Shown: positions 54,482 through 63,347, numbered from the stretch's first letter. The stretch: DNA of 64,000 nucleotides from Desulfobacteraceae bacterium (GCA_016744295.1 JADGEQ010000025.1:1-64000); one strand, 5' to 3'. Notes: a model not told the origin generated them from the sequence alone. Numbers and translations are program-made.

Positions 54482-56314
54482 TTAAGATTTGATGGTTGGT
54501 AAAATGCAATAATTCTGGGCATCAACAACGCCCTTGTCAGTGATCTTCCATTTGGGACTTGTTGTAAGGGATAAAAAGGCCAGGTGCATAAAAGGAGCAT
54601 GGGCTTTACATTCAAGTTTGTCGGCTGCAAGGCTTGTCAAATGACGCATCTGGTCTGTCAGCTCACTGGCACTCAGTTCATCCGTGATCAGGCCTGCGAC
54701 ACGCAGGGGCAGTTCGCCTATAATCTTGTTGTCTTTGGTCAGAACAAGGCCGCCCTGGAGCTCTATAATCCGGTTTACAGCAAGGGCCATGTCCTCGTAG
54801 TTGGTTCCCATAACCATGATGTTATGGGTGTCGTGGGAAACGGTCTCTGCAATGGCACCATGTTTCATTCCAAAGCCTTTGACAAAGGAAGTGCCGATAT
54901 CGCTCTGGCCATGTCTGCCCACAACAGCAATGGGCAAAAGATCCTGATCAAGGTCGGGTTGTACAAAACCATCAACCACTTCCATTTCTGACTCAACGGC
55001 TTCTGAAAGGTTTTGGTCAAGAATCAATCCGATACAGCGTACCACAGCCTTGTTCTTGCCAGGGCAGGCAACCAACAAATCTTCGGGTGTGATGGGATCG
55101 CGTTTAACCGAATGCTTGACTGAATCAGGATAGGTATAGGGCGGCAGATCAATTTTTAATTCTCTGTCCTGGGCAACCAATTGTCCTGACAGAAAAACCT
55201 CGGATACCTCCATATCCTCAAGATTTCCCTTGATCACGGCGATGTCGGCAAGTTTGCCAGGTGCAAGAACGCCAATGTCGGAAAAACCCTGCCAGGTGGC
55301 AGCATTAATGGTTGCCATCTGAATGGCTTCAACCGGATCAACACCCGCCTTGATGGTGCGGCGGATGATGTCATTCATGTGTCCTGTTTTGGCGATATCT
55401 TCAGCCAGCATGTCGTCTGTGGCAAGAATAGCCCTTCGGGAATCCATGTTCTCTTCGGTTATGGCCCGGATACATTCAGACATATTGCGTTGGGTGGAGC
55501 CTTCCCGCATCAGCATGTACACGCCATAGCGCAGTTTTTCCATGGCTTCTGCCTTTGAGGTGGTCTCATGGCAGGAAATTTCAGTGCCCCCGGCAAGAAT
55601 ATGGGCAGCCAGTTCATTGCCAAAAAGCTCGGCAGCATTCCCGTCCACTTTTTTTCCGCAACTCTGGGCATAAACCGTGGAGACGATGGTGTCTCTGAAT
55701 ACGCCGGGGTTGTGCTCATAAACATCCCGTGCCGCGGTAACACCCTGGGTCTCACCAATACCTGATACAGTGGGGTATTCAAGCATTTCAGGAATGTCTC
55801 TGGAATCAATATCCACCCCTGCTGTTTCAAGGCCGGGAGAATCAGGGCAGAGTGCAGGAACCCTTGAATGAACATGATGGGGCATTAATGCAGCTTCGTC
55901 ACACATGGCCTTGATACCTAAGGGACCCAGGACATTACCGATTTCGTGGGGATCTGAAATCAGGCAGGTCGTTCCTGTGGGAATGGAGAGCCTGGAAAAT
56001 TCGGTGACCGTCAACATGGCGCTTTCAAAATGCATGTGAGAATCAATAAAACCGGGGCTTAAAAATTTTCCTTTCATATCGATAACCTGGGTTTTCTCCC
56101 CGATCAGGGCCTTGCAGTCTCCGACCATGAGGATATAGTTGCCAGCAATGGCAATATCAGCTTCATATATCTCCCGGGTGATGACATTGATAACCTTCCC
56201 ACCCGTTAGTACCTTGTCTGCGAATTGACCTGAATCCATCAGAATATCAACGGCCTTTTGTCGCTCAGACACGAGCTTGAGTTGATGAATGCTTGATTTT
56301 CCACGAACTTCCAT
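54482..56314 (-). CDS. ade: Adenine deaminase
   Basis: A 610-aa amidohydrolase that converts adenine to hypoxanthine and ammonia. The metal site begins PGFIDSHMHFESAM (H-x-H-x-E-S form). GGTEISCHETTSKAEA supplies a His, and ILATDDMLAEDI the Asp of the second set. The C-terminal half (VVGRHGQSDIGTSFVKGFG, then AETVSHDTHNIMVMGTNYEDM) carries the extra His motif characteristic of the Ade/AdeC family. The family is usually 560-600 aa. It heads the purine unit; a sigma-54 promoter starts 69 bp upstream of the ATG, with paired palindromes about 230 bp upstream. Confidence 0.95.
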   Translation of the reverse strand: MEVRGKSSIHQLKLVSERQKAVDILMDSGQFADKVLTGGKVINVITREIYEADIAIAGNYILMVGDCKALIGEKTQVIDMKGKFLSPGFIDSHMHFESAMLTVTEFSRLSIPTGTTCLISDPHEIGNVLGPLGIKAMCDEAALMPHHVHSRVPALCPDSPGLETAGVDIDSRDIPEMLEYPTVSGIGETQGVTAARDVYEHNPGVFRDTIVSTVYAQSCGKKVDGNAAELFGNELAAHILAGGTEISCHETTSKAEAMEKLRYGVYMLMREGSTQRNMSECIRAITEENMDSRRAILATDDMLAEDIAKTGHMNDIIRRTIKAGVDPVEAIQMATINAATWQGFSDIGVLAPGKLADIAVIKGNLEDMEVSEVFLSGQLVAQDRELKIDLPPYTYPDSVKHSVKRDPITPEDLLVACPGKNKAVVRCIGLILDQNLSEAVESEMEVVDGFVQPDLDQDLLPIAVVGRHGQSDIGTSFVKGFGMKHGAIAETVSHDTHNIMVMGTNYEDMALAVNRIIELQGGLVLTKDNKIIGELPLRVAGLITDELSASELTDQMRHLTSLAADKLECKAHAPFMHLAFLSLTTSPKWKITDKGVVDAQNYCILPTIKS

Positions 56315-56382
56315 TTGGTTCTCCTTATATTAGAATTTACCCATTGATGCTATAACGGCGTTTATCTATGAGGAACTGCAAT

Positions 56383-56398
56383 TGCCAGATTCGTGCCA
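56383..56398 (-). promoter_or_regulatory. Sigma-54 promoter of the ade operon
   Basis: On minus, TGGCACGAATCTGGCA (56398-56383) matches TGGCACG-N4-TTGCA with a single mismatch (TGGCA for TTGCA). The invariant GG and GC are 10 bp apart. The expected start of transcription is about 57 bp before the ade ATG. Confidence 0.8.
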
Positions 56399-56541
56399 TG
56401 AAAACAAGGGTGATATCAGGTGTCTTTTGTCGGATGGAGACAGGGGTGGGTATGAGAAAAAAATACTATAAATTAAGATAGATAGGCGAATAAGAAAGGG
56501 CGGATGCCCTCTTTGGATAAAATAATATCCAAGGGGAATTT

Positions 56542-56579
56542 AAGTCATTTAAGACTTGGGGCCAAGTCGTTATTGACTT
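56542..56579. promoter_or_regulatory. Paired palindromes, candidate activator sites for ade
   Basis: AAGTCATTTAAGACTT (56542-56557) and AAGTCGTTATTGACTT (56564-56579) are two palindromes of the form AAGTC-N6-GACTT with centres 22 bp (two helical turns) apart. They overlap the 3' end of the activator gene and lie about 145 bp upstream of the sigma-54 promoter, normal for enhancer sites. A third copy lies inside the activator gene at 57594-57609. Confidence 0.7.
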
Positions 56580-58000
56580 GATTTCAGAGCAGGTTTTACA
56601 TGTTTTTTGATAAGCCTGTGGGCCCGGGACTGACTGATCTTAAGTGCGCGGGCCATTTTATAGGAACTGCCTGTCTCTTCATAGGCAGCCCTGATTATTT
56701 GTGATTCAATTGTGTGAAGGGTATCATCCAACGCAAGATCCTGGGTTGAGATTTGGAAATCCCTTGTCTGGGTCGGGAAAAAACCCATGGGAAGGAGGGC
56801 TGATGTAATCTGAGACCCGGCAGTTGTCACCACCAGCATTTCAACAAGGTGCTTAAGCTCCCTGACATTGCCCGGCCATGAATACCCAATCAGATGTTCA
56901 ATTGCCTCGGGGGAAAAAGAGTGGTCAACATGGTATTGCTGATCAAATTTATTTAAAAAATACTGGCTCAGGGGAATCACGTCTTCCCGTCTTTCCGTCA
57001 GGGGCGGGATATCAATCTCCAGTGTTTTTAAACGGTAGTACAGGTCACTGCGAAATTTGCCCTGATCGACAAGTTGTGCCACGGGCTGGTTGGTTGCCGC
57101 CAGAAACCTGCATTGAACTTGCTTATAAACGCTGCCGCCCACCGGCAGATATTGTTTTTCCTCAAGCATGTGAAGCATTTTTGCCTGGAGATGTAAAGGG
57201 ATTTCCCCAACCTCATCCAGCAGCAAGGTGCCTCCCCTGGCAAGCTCAATAAGACCTGGCTTGCCTTTTGGGTCTGCTCCGGAAAAGGCGCGTGAAGCAT
57301 AACCGTAAAGCTCAGATTCCATGAGCTGATCCGGGATGGCAGCGCAATTGACGGGGATAAACGGTCCTTTTTTGTGGGGGCTTTGTTTGTGAATATATTT
57401 GGCCAGCATGGTTTTGCCAGTACCGGTCTGCCCGGTGATCAACAAGGATGCGTTGACCTTGGCCAGCCTTCTGACCAATTCGAGAATGTCGGTCATCACT
57501 TTGCTATGGGTTATAAAATCAACTTCCAGCTCTTTTTTCCGCAACACTTCCACTTCACGCTGATACCTGTATAAAAGTTTCTTGGTCAGATCCAAGTCAT
57601 TTTTGACTTGGTTGAGCATGGTCACATCCCTCAGGTTTTCCACAACCATCTCCAGCTTATTGTCATTGTCAAAAACAGGAGTGGCCGTAACCAGAAGATT
57701 CCGGCCCGTATTACTCATGGTTTCGTAGGTGGCTGTTTTCTCGGTTTTCAGGACGATGGGACCGACGGGCGGATAAAAATATCCCTGGTTGCTGGACTCG
57801 GTTACATTCTGTCCAATGATTTTCTCAGGCTGAATCCCATAATGCTTAAGGGAGGTTTTATTTACATAAACACAGGTGCCGCTTTTATCAATAACATAGA
57901 GTTCGTCATACATGTGATCAAGGATTTTAAGCAAGGTTTTTCGATCAGGATATACTTTTTTTTTAAGCCTTTTTTTTTGAGCAGATAAATCAGATGTCAT
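56570..58000 (-). CDS. PAS-type sigma-54 activator, likely controlling ade
   Basis: A 476-aa enhancer-binding protein. A PAS sensor (about 28-130, HMYDELYVIDKSGTCVYVNKT) is followed by a coil, AAA+ domain (about 165-400) and a C-terminal HTH (GSSYKMARALKISQSRAHRLIKKH). Walker A is GQTGTGKT, with Gln in place of the usual Glu. The sigma-54 contact loop reads RAFSGA instead of GAFTGA, a departure that may reduce or alter sigma-54 contact. Walker B is GGTLLLDEVGE. I chose ATG 58000; the ORF opens at 58066 with an atypical hydrophobic start. Its stop overlaps the AAGTC palindromes. Confidence 0.88.
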   Translation of the reverse strand: MTSDLSAQKKRLKKKVYPDRKTLLKILDHMYDELYVIDKSGTCVYVNKTSLKHYGIQPEKIIGQNVTESSNQGYFYPPVGPIVLKTEKTATYETMSNTGRNLLVTATPVFDNDNKLEMVVENLRDVTMLNQVKNDLDLTKKLLYRYQREVEVLRKKELEVDFITHSKVMTDILELVRRLAKVNASLLITGQTGTGKTMLAKYIHKQSPHKKGPFIPVNCAAIPDQLMESELYGYASRAFSGADPKGKPGLIELARGGTLLLDEVGEIPLHLQAKMLHMLEEKQYLPVGGSVYKQVQCRFLAATNQPVAQLVDQGKFRSDLYYRLKTLEIDIPPLTERREDVIPLSQYFLNKFDQQYHVDHSFSPEAIEHLIGYSWPGNVRELKHLVEMLVVTTAGSQITSALLPMGFFPTQTRDFQISTQDLALDDTLHTIESQIIRAAYEETGSSYKMARALKISQSRAHRLIKKHVKPALKSSQ

Positions 58001-58144
58001 GCCAGTTTTGCCTCTATCATTAAAAATAATAACGGCAAAGATAAGCAAAAAAACATTAAAAAGCAAGGGATGTTCGGTTCACTTCCGATTGTTTACTGAA
58101 GACCCTGCCGTTACCAGATATTTCCTTGCACTTCAGATCTATGT

Positions 58145-58180
58145 CTTGCCATGGGCAGAGAAGCACTCAATATGGATTAG
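58145..58180 (+). pseudogene. 36-bp relic of an aldo/keto reductase C-terminus
   Basis: In one frame this reads LAMGREALNMD followed by TAG, nearly the same as the end of the AKR at 50.2 kb (LAMGRKMLNMD). The DNA is also largely the same over this stretch. No similarity is seen immediately upstream or downstream. It appears to be the last trace of a deleted AKR paralogue, stranded between two activator genes. Confidence 0.45.
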
Positions 58181-58201
58181 GGAGAACTGCTGTCAAAACG
58201 G

Positions 58202-59623
58202 TTAATGGGTTAAATGGGGGGGATAGGATTTTTTTAGTTTTCTGGACAGGGTTGACTGGCTGATGCCAAGGGCTTTTGCAGCTTTACGCTGGCTGCCATG
58301 TTTTTCAACCGCCTGTTTGAGTTTTTTTTGTTCAAAGGCACCTAACTCACCCTGATGGGTTGACGTCTCATGGGCTGAATTCATCTCATCTATATTTATT
58401 TTTGCCAGCATGGGGGGGAGGTGTCCCAGATCAATATGGTCGGTTTTTGTCATGGTGACCAGACGTCTGATAAGGTTTTCCAATTCCCTGACATTGCCGG
58501 GAAAATCATATTGGGACAACACCTGGCAGACAGGTTGGGACAGGGTCTTTTGGGTATTAAACTCCTGGTTGAACCGGTCGAGAAAAGACAGGGCCAGGGG
58601 GACAATATCCTCTGACCTTTCCAGGAGTGATGGAATCCGAATGGGCACCACATTGAGCCTAAAATAAAGATCCCGCCTGAAGCTGCCTTTTTCCACCATG
58701 TCTTCAAGATTCTGGTTGGTGGCGGCAATGATTTTTGTGTTAATTTTTATGGGGCTGGTTCCCCCCACCCGGATCAATTCCATTGTTTCCAGAAATTTTA
58801 ACAGCTTTACCTGTATGGGAAGGGGAATCTCACCGATTTCATCCAAAAAAAGCGTTCCCTGGTCTGCAGTTTCAAAAAGACCCTTTTTCCCTTTGCTGGA
58901 TGCCCCGGTAAAGGCCCCGCTCTCATGGCCGAATAATTCAGATTCAATCAAAGAGGGGGTGATGGCCGCGCAGTTCAGATCTGTAAACGGATAGTTCCTT
59001 CTCCGGGACAATTGGTGGATCAACCGGGCAATCATGGATTTACCCACACCGGATTCTCCGGTAAGAATCATGGGAACATCAAATTTAGATGCCTGGATTA
59101 CCATCTGAAGCACCTTTACCATGGCCGGACTTTTAACCACCATTTTTTCCAATTCCGTGGAGACAAGATCAATGTCTGAAAAATCCAGTCTCAACCCGGC
59201 TTCGGGAGACTCCTCGGGATAAAGGCTTTGGGCCAGCATGTTGATGTGGGAAATATCCCTGTCATTGACCATTACAAATTTAATTTGACCGGCTGAATCA
59301 AAAATAGGCACCCCGGTTGAAAGAATTTTCTTCTGGTGGCGGGTGGTCTGAATCAAAGAAATTATGGTTTTTTGCCTGAGGACAAGGAGGGAAACCGATG
59401 GTTCGTAAAACCCTGCTTTGACCAGGTCCCGGACATTTTTCCCAAGAACCTCGGCGGTCTTAAAACGAAACATGTCTTCGGTGGCCCGATTCACCATCAC
59501 CACCACCCCGTTTTTATCCACCACAAAAAGGCCGTCCTTTGAATGATCCATGATGGCGTCAAAAATCAGCTCAAAATCTTTTGGTTTCAGGGTGCTGAAA
59601 AGCCCCATTTTTTCTTTCAACAT
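58202..59623 (-). CDS. PAS-type sigma-54 activator, likely controlling dctPQM
   Basis: A 473-aa enhancer-binding protein. PAS domain at about 15-125 (FDAIMDHSKDGLFVVDKNG), AAA+ at about 160-390 with Walker A GESGVGKS, an intact GAFTGA loop and Walker B GTLFLDEIGE, then a Fis-like HTH (GSQRKAAKALGISQSTLSRKLKK). The frame is open to 59869, but the extra 82 codons cross the TGATTCA palindromes and are unlike the family, so I prefer the ATG at 59623. It diverges from dctP, with 378 bp between. Confidence 0.88.
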   Translation of the reverse strand: MLKEKMGLFSTLKPKDFELIFDAIMDHSKDGLFVVDKNGVVVMVNRATEDMFRFKTAEVLGKNVRDLVKAGFYEPSVSLLVLRQKTIISLIQTTRHQKKILSTGVPIFDSAGQIKFVMVNDRDISHINMLAQSLYPEESPEAGLRLDFSDIDLVSTELEKMVVKSPAMVKVLQMVIQASKFDVPMILTGESGVGKSMIARLIHQLSRRRNYPFTDLNCAAITPSLIESELFGHESGAFTGASSKGKKGLFETADQGTLFLDEIGEIPLPIQVKLLKFLETMELIRVGGTSPIKINTKIIAATNQNLEDMVEKGSFRRDLYFRLNVVPIRIPSLLERSEDIVPLALSFLDRFNQEFNTQKTLSQPVCQVLSQYDFPGNVRELENLIRRLVTMTKTDHIDLGHLPPMLAKINIDEMNSAHETSTHQGELGAFEQKKLKQAVEKHGSQRKAAKALGISQSTLSRKLKKSYPPHLTH

Positions 59624-59731
59624 GATATTGGGCGTCCTCTCCCTGGAAAAAATCGTTTTTACAAGTTTATATCCCGCTCCCCTCACTCTTGTCAAATAAT
59701 TTGGGAACAAGGGTTTTGGAAAATTAATCAA

Positions 59732-59780
59732 TGATTCAGATATGAATAGTCCATCTTTGATGTGATTCATATTTGAATCA
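59732..59780. promoter_or_regulatory. Paired TGATTCA palindromes upstream of dctP
   Basis: TGATTCATATTTGAATCA (59763-59780) is a perfect TGATTCA-N4-TGAATCA palindrome. A second, imperfect one (TGATTCAGATATGAATAG, 59732-59749) lies 31 bp away, about three helical turns. The pair is about 130 bp upstream of the dctP sigma-54 promoter. Confidence 0.75.
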
Positions 59781-59911
59781 TTTTTCACAAGATAAGGCTC
59801 TTTTGTAAACAGACTTTCTTTCCAGGCAACACCATGTTTTGCCGTAATCCATTGTTTTTTCGGATACATATGCCCTGTGATCTAGGGTTTGTATATCCAT
59901 TAAAAAATCAA

Positions 59912-59927
59912 TGGCATGCTTGTTGCT
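59912..59927 (+). promoter_or_regulatory. Sigma-54 promoter of dctPQM
   Basis: TGGCATGCTTGTTGCT fits TGGCACG-N4-TTGCW with one mismatch. GG and GC are 10 bp apart. Transcription would start about 60 bp before the dctP ATG. Confidence 0.85.
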
Positions 59928-60001
59928 CATTTTATGGATCGTGTTATTAAATGCATGACTGACTTTCTACAATCGTTAATCTTTAATCTTAAGGAGTGTA
60001 A

Positions 60002-61015
60002 ATGATGAAGAAAAAAGTATGGTTAAAATGTGTTACAGGCTTTGCGGTAACCGCCTTGGTGCTATCTCTTTCCCTCCCGGTATCCGCCAAAACATGGAAA
60101 ATTGCTGTGGGTGATTCGGGGGGAAGCCCCCAGGAGCAAACCGGTATTAAATTTGCCCAGGTTCTGGAAAGAGAAACAAATGGCAACTACAAAGCAACTC
60201 TTTTTCTTAACGGCCAGCTGGGCAGTGAGCAGGACACGGTGAATGATTGTGCCATGGGAACCTTGGATTTTTCTCTGCTTGCCATTAATAATGTGACCCC
60301 GTTTTCTCCCACCGTTGGCAGTCTGTCTTTGCCCTATGTTATTCAGAGCATTGAAGAAGCCGAAAAACTCACCCAGGGTGAAATTGGTGCAGAATTGACC
60401 CAAAACACTATCCGGGACGCAAACGTTCGAATAATTGCCTGGACCTACACGGGATTCCGTGTTCTCACAAACTCGAAAAAACCGGTCAAAACCCTGAAAG
60501 ACTTGAAGGGTTTGGTTGTTCGTGTTCCTAAAAATGCGATTATGATTGATACCTATAAATCATGGGGCATTAATCCTACTCCCATGGCCTGGTCTGAAAC
60601 CTTTACAGCCCTTCAGCAGAAGGTTGTGGATGGTCAGGACAATCCCTATATGACCGTATGGGCAATGAAATTCTATGAAATTCAAAAATATGTAACCGCA
60701 ATTCGATACCTCTTCTCCCTTGAACCGCTTATTATTTCCGAAGATCTTTTCCAGAGCCAGTCTCCCGAGATGCAGGCAATTATTCTCAAGGCCGGAAAAG
60801 AAGCCACCCTCCACAGCGCTGCCTTCTTGAAAAAATCCGAAGACAATATCAAAAAGGAGCTTGTGAATGCGGGTATGGTCATAGATGAACCGGCAAACGG
60901 CGAAAAAGAGTGGATTGAAAAGGCCACCAAAGCCGTATGGCCCAAATATTATGATAGTATCGGCGGAAAAGACAAACTTGAAAAAATTCTAAACATGTTG
61001 GGGCGAAGTATCTAA
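60002..61015 (+). CDS. dctP: TRAP transporter solute-binding protein DctP
   Basis: A 337-aa periplasmic receptor with a signal peptide (KKKVWLKCVTGFAVTALVLSLSLPVSA, cleavage near residue 30). The DctP fold is evident: GSPQEQTGIKFAQVLERETNG (about 40-60), FLNGQLGSEQDTVNDCAMGTLDF, and the conserved arginine in LKGLVVRVPKNAIMIDTYKSWG (about 163-184), which binds a carboxylate in the family. A QKVVDGQDNPYMTVWAMKFYE segment follows. Together with dctQ and dctM it forms a Na+-dependent importer of an organic acid or zwitterion. AAGGAGTG lies 4 bp before the ATG. A sigma-54 promoter precedes it. Confidence 0.95.
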   Translation: MMKKKVWLKCVTGFAVTALVLSLSLPVSAKTWKIAVGDSGGSPQEQTGIKFAQVLERETNGNYKATLFLNGQLGSEQDTVNDCAMGTLDFSLLAINNVTPFSPTVGSLSLPYVIQSIEEAEKLTQGEIGAELTQNTIRDANVRIIAWTYTGFRVLTNSKKPVKTLKDLKGLVVRVPKNAIMIDTYKSWGINPTPMAWSETFTALQQKVVDGQDNPYMTVWAMKFYEIQKYVTAIRYLFSLEPLIISEDLFQSQSPEMQAIILKAGKEATLHSAAFLKKSEDNIKKELVNAGMVIDEPANGEKEWIEKATKAVWPKYYDSIGGKDKLEKILNMLGRSI

Positions 61016-61132
61016 TAAATCTCGGCTGACTATTTTACGAAAAGCAACCTGTTTTAAGAAAAACAAAATGGGGATGTTCTGGGCAAAGATAGATGACAGG
61101 GCATCCTTTTTTTTTCAAGAAAAGGAAGCACC

Positions 61133-61699
61133 ATGGAACAAAGATACCGCGTTATCCTTCAGTTTCTCAATAATTTTGAGAGCTATATTTGTCAACTTTT
61201 ATTGGCGTTTTTTGTTGTATTGCTCTTTGTGCAAATCCTCCTCAGAGAATTTTTTTCCTATTCCATCTCCTGGGGGGAAGAACTGGCAACCTATCTGTTT
61301 GTCTGGTTTGTATTTTTTGGGGCCTGTTATGCCTGTCGCCTGGGTGCCCACAACAGGGTGACCTTTCAGTTCAAACTGCTGCCCCGGAAAGTTGCCCTTG
61401 GTATTGAAGCCTTCTCCGATCTGATCTGGGTCATTTTCAATTGTTATTTTATCTACCTGAGTTATACCTTTGTTTTTGTCAAAATGAATCTGTTCTGGAA
61501 GTCACAGACCATGGGCATTCCCATGAAATATTTTTATATGGTGCTGCCCCTGGCCTTTGGGTTGATGACAATTCGAGTGCTCCAACTGAACTACCTTAAA
61601 CTGATCAAGGGAATCGACATCAAGGATCCTGATGCCCTGGAGGTGGAGAAAGTCCTGGCAGAAAATAATCCTAAACCCCTAATGCAGGAGAACAATTGA
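61133..61699 (+). CDS. dctQ: TRAP transporter small permease DctQ
   Basis: A 188-aa inner-membrane protein with four membrane helices, the standard DctQ topology: FESYICQLLLAFFVVLLFVQIL (about 13-34), ATYLFVWFVFFGACYACR (about 53-70), IEAFSDLIWVIFNCYFIYLSYTF, and FYMVLPLAFGLMTIRVLQL. The conserved S-W-G-E-E-L-A motif is present (SISWGEELATYL). It lies 117 bp after dctP and 1 bp before dctM. Confidence 0.93.
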   Translation: MEQRYRVILQFLNNFESYICQLLLAFFVVLLFVQILLREFFSYSISWGEELATYLFVWFVFFGACYACRLGAHNRVTFQFKLLPRKVALGIEAFSDLIWVIFNCYFIYLSYTFVFVKMNLFWKSQTMGIPMKYFYMVLPLAFGLMTIRVLQLNYLKLIKGIDIKDPDALEVEKVLAENNPKPLMQENN

Positions 61700-61700
61700 T

Positions 61701-63041
61701 TTGGAAACCGCTATCGTCTTCATTCTTTTTGGCGCCTTTTTGATACTGCTCCTGCTGGGAGCACCGATTTCAATCTCTTTGGGTGTGTCTGCCGTGGCCG
61801 CCTTTCTCTACCTTGGAGACAATCCCATTAAACTGGTGCAAATTGCTTTTACCTCTGTGGGATCTTTCCCTTTGATGGCCCTGCCGGCATTTATACTGGC
61901 CGGGGCATTGATGGAGGCCGCCGGTGTTTCCAAACGTTTGGTCACCCTGGCAGAATCCTTTGCCGGGCCTATGACCGGCGGAATTTCCTGTGCCACGGTT
62001 ATCGCCTGTATGTTTTTTGGGGCCATCTCAGGTTCCGGACCGGCCACCACGGCTGCCGTGGGCATGCTCATGATCCCGGCCATGGTGAACCGGGGATACG
62101 ACAAGGGCTATGCCTCTGCCATTACAGCATCTTCCGGGGGATTGGGGGTTGTTATCCCCCCTTCAATTCCCATGGTTATTTTTGGAATATCCGGCATGGG
62201 AATCCAGGCCCCGGCGGAAGCCGTCGCCAAGTTTGGAAGCTTTCAAACCGTGTCCATTCCCAAACTTTTTGTGGCGGGTTTTTTCCCTGGCCTGGTGATA
62301 TCCATCGCACTGATGATAATGAATTATTTTTTGTGTAAAAAATATGGTTACAAGGGCCTCACAGACAGCTGGTCCTTCAGCGCCATGGGGCGGGCCTTCA
62401 GGGACGGATTTTGGGCAATCCTTGCCCCCATTGTTATCCTCGGCGGAATTTATACGGGAATGTTCACCCCCACGGAATCTGCCATCATTGCCATTTTTTA
62501 TACCCTGTTCGTGGGGCTCTTTATCCATAAAGAATTAAAGCGAAAAGAGATCATGCGAGCCCTTGAAACCACCACCTGGTTGACGGGCAGGGTGTTGCTC
62601 ATCCTCTTCACGGCAACGGTTTTCGGTCGTCTCTTGGTTGAGAATCAGATACCGGCCATTGTGGCGGAAGCCATGCTTTCATTTACCCAGAATCCCTATC
62701 TAATATGGGCCATGATTATATTTTTCCTGTTGTTTGTGGGAATGTTCATGGAAACCCTGGCCACCATCATGATTCTAACACCTGTGCTGCTGCCGATCAT
62801 GTACAACCTGGGTATAGATCCCATCCATTTTGGTATTGTTCTGGTCTGCTGCTGTGAAATTGGATTTCAGACACCACCCCTGGGAGAGAACCTGTTTATT
62901 GCCTCGGGTATTGCAGATGTCACCATTGAGGAAATATCCATCAAGGCGATCCCCTTCTCCATTGTTGCGGTTATTGCCGTTTTTCTGATTGCCTATATAC
63001 CTCAGATATCCCTCTGGCTGCCCAAATTGATGGGATATTGA
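61701..63041 (+). CDS. dctM: TRAP transporter large permease DctM
   Basis: A 446-aa inner-membrane subunit with about 12 helices and the two inward hairpins of the DctM/SiaM type. Motifs such as SGSGPATTAAVGMLMIPAMV, GVVIPPSIPMVIFG (residues about 150-163) and FLLFVGMFMETLATIMILTPVLLPI are diagnostic. GIVLVCCCEIGFQTPPLGENLF is the second substrate/Na+ hairpin. The start is TTG at 61701, with AGGAG 10 bp upstream, coupled to dctQ. The system probably feeds the FAD enzyme that starts at 63.44 kb, because both share sigma-54 promoter and palindrome geometry. Confidence 0.95.
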   Translation: METAIVFILFGAFLILLLLGAPISISLGVSAVAAFLYLGDNPIKLVQIAFTSVGSFPLMALPAFILAGALMEAAGVSKRLVTLAESFAGPMTGGISCATVIACMFFGAISGSGPATTAAVGMLMIPAMVNRGYDKGYASAITASSGGLGVVIPPSIPMVIFGISGMGIQAPAEAVAKFGSFQTVSIPKLFVAGFFPGLVISIALMIMNYFLCKKYGYKGLTDSWSFSAMGRAFRDGFWAILAPIVILGGIYTGMFTPTESAIIAIFYTLFVGLFIHKELKRKEIMRALETTTWLTGRVLLILFTATVFGRLLVENQIPAIVAEAMLSFTQNPYLIWAMIIFFLLFVGMFMETLATIMILTPVLLPIMYNLGIDPIHFGIVLVCCCEIGFQTPPLGENLFIASGIADVTIEEISIKAIPFSIVAVIAVFLIAYIPQISLWLPKLMGY

Positions 63042-63155
63042 TACCCCTCCCCTTATTTGTTTAAATAACCCCTGAATTAAAAACTTGCCGGTGTCTGTAA
63101 TGGCAATTGCTATAATAGACACTGGCTTTTTATTTGTTTTTTGTCCCAACCCAAG

Positions 63156-63203
63156 TGATTCATATTTTCATCACTTTGATTCAAATGATTCAGCCCTGAA
63201 TGA
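63156..63203. promoter_or_regulatory. Paired TGATTCA palindromes upstream of the flavoprotein gene
   Basis: TGATTCATATTTTCATCA (63156-63173) and TGATTCAGCCCTGAATGA (63186-63203) are two imperfect copies of the dctP palindrome, 30 bp apart and about 130 bp upstream of the sigma-54 promoter, matching the dctP layout. The remainder of 63.04-63.43 kb holds no gene. Confidence 0.75.
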
Positions 63204-63331
63204 AAATGAATAATTTAAAAAAAATAAGCCCATGTTGTCCACCGGAGCAATGGGGCTAACTATCTGTTTTAAAGGCGTATAATAATCTAACTCTTTCCAA
63301 AACACTATTTCTTTCACCCGTGGATACCCCC

Positions 63332-63347
63332 TGGCACAGCTGTTGCT
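63332..63347 (+). promoter_or_regulatory. Sigma-54 promoter of the FAD oxidoreductase gene
   Basis: TGGCACAGCTGTTGCT fits TGGCAC-N5-TTGCW exactly. Transcription should start near 63.36 kb, about 75 bp before the ATG at 63436. Confidence 0.9.

Noticed and set aside
59624-59869. N-terminal extension of the second PAS activator
   Set aside because: It overlaps paired palindromes and shows no resemblance to activator N-termini; ATG 59623 is preferred.
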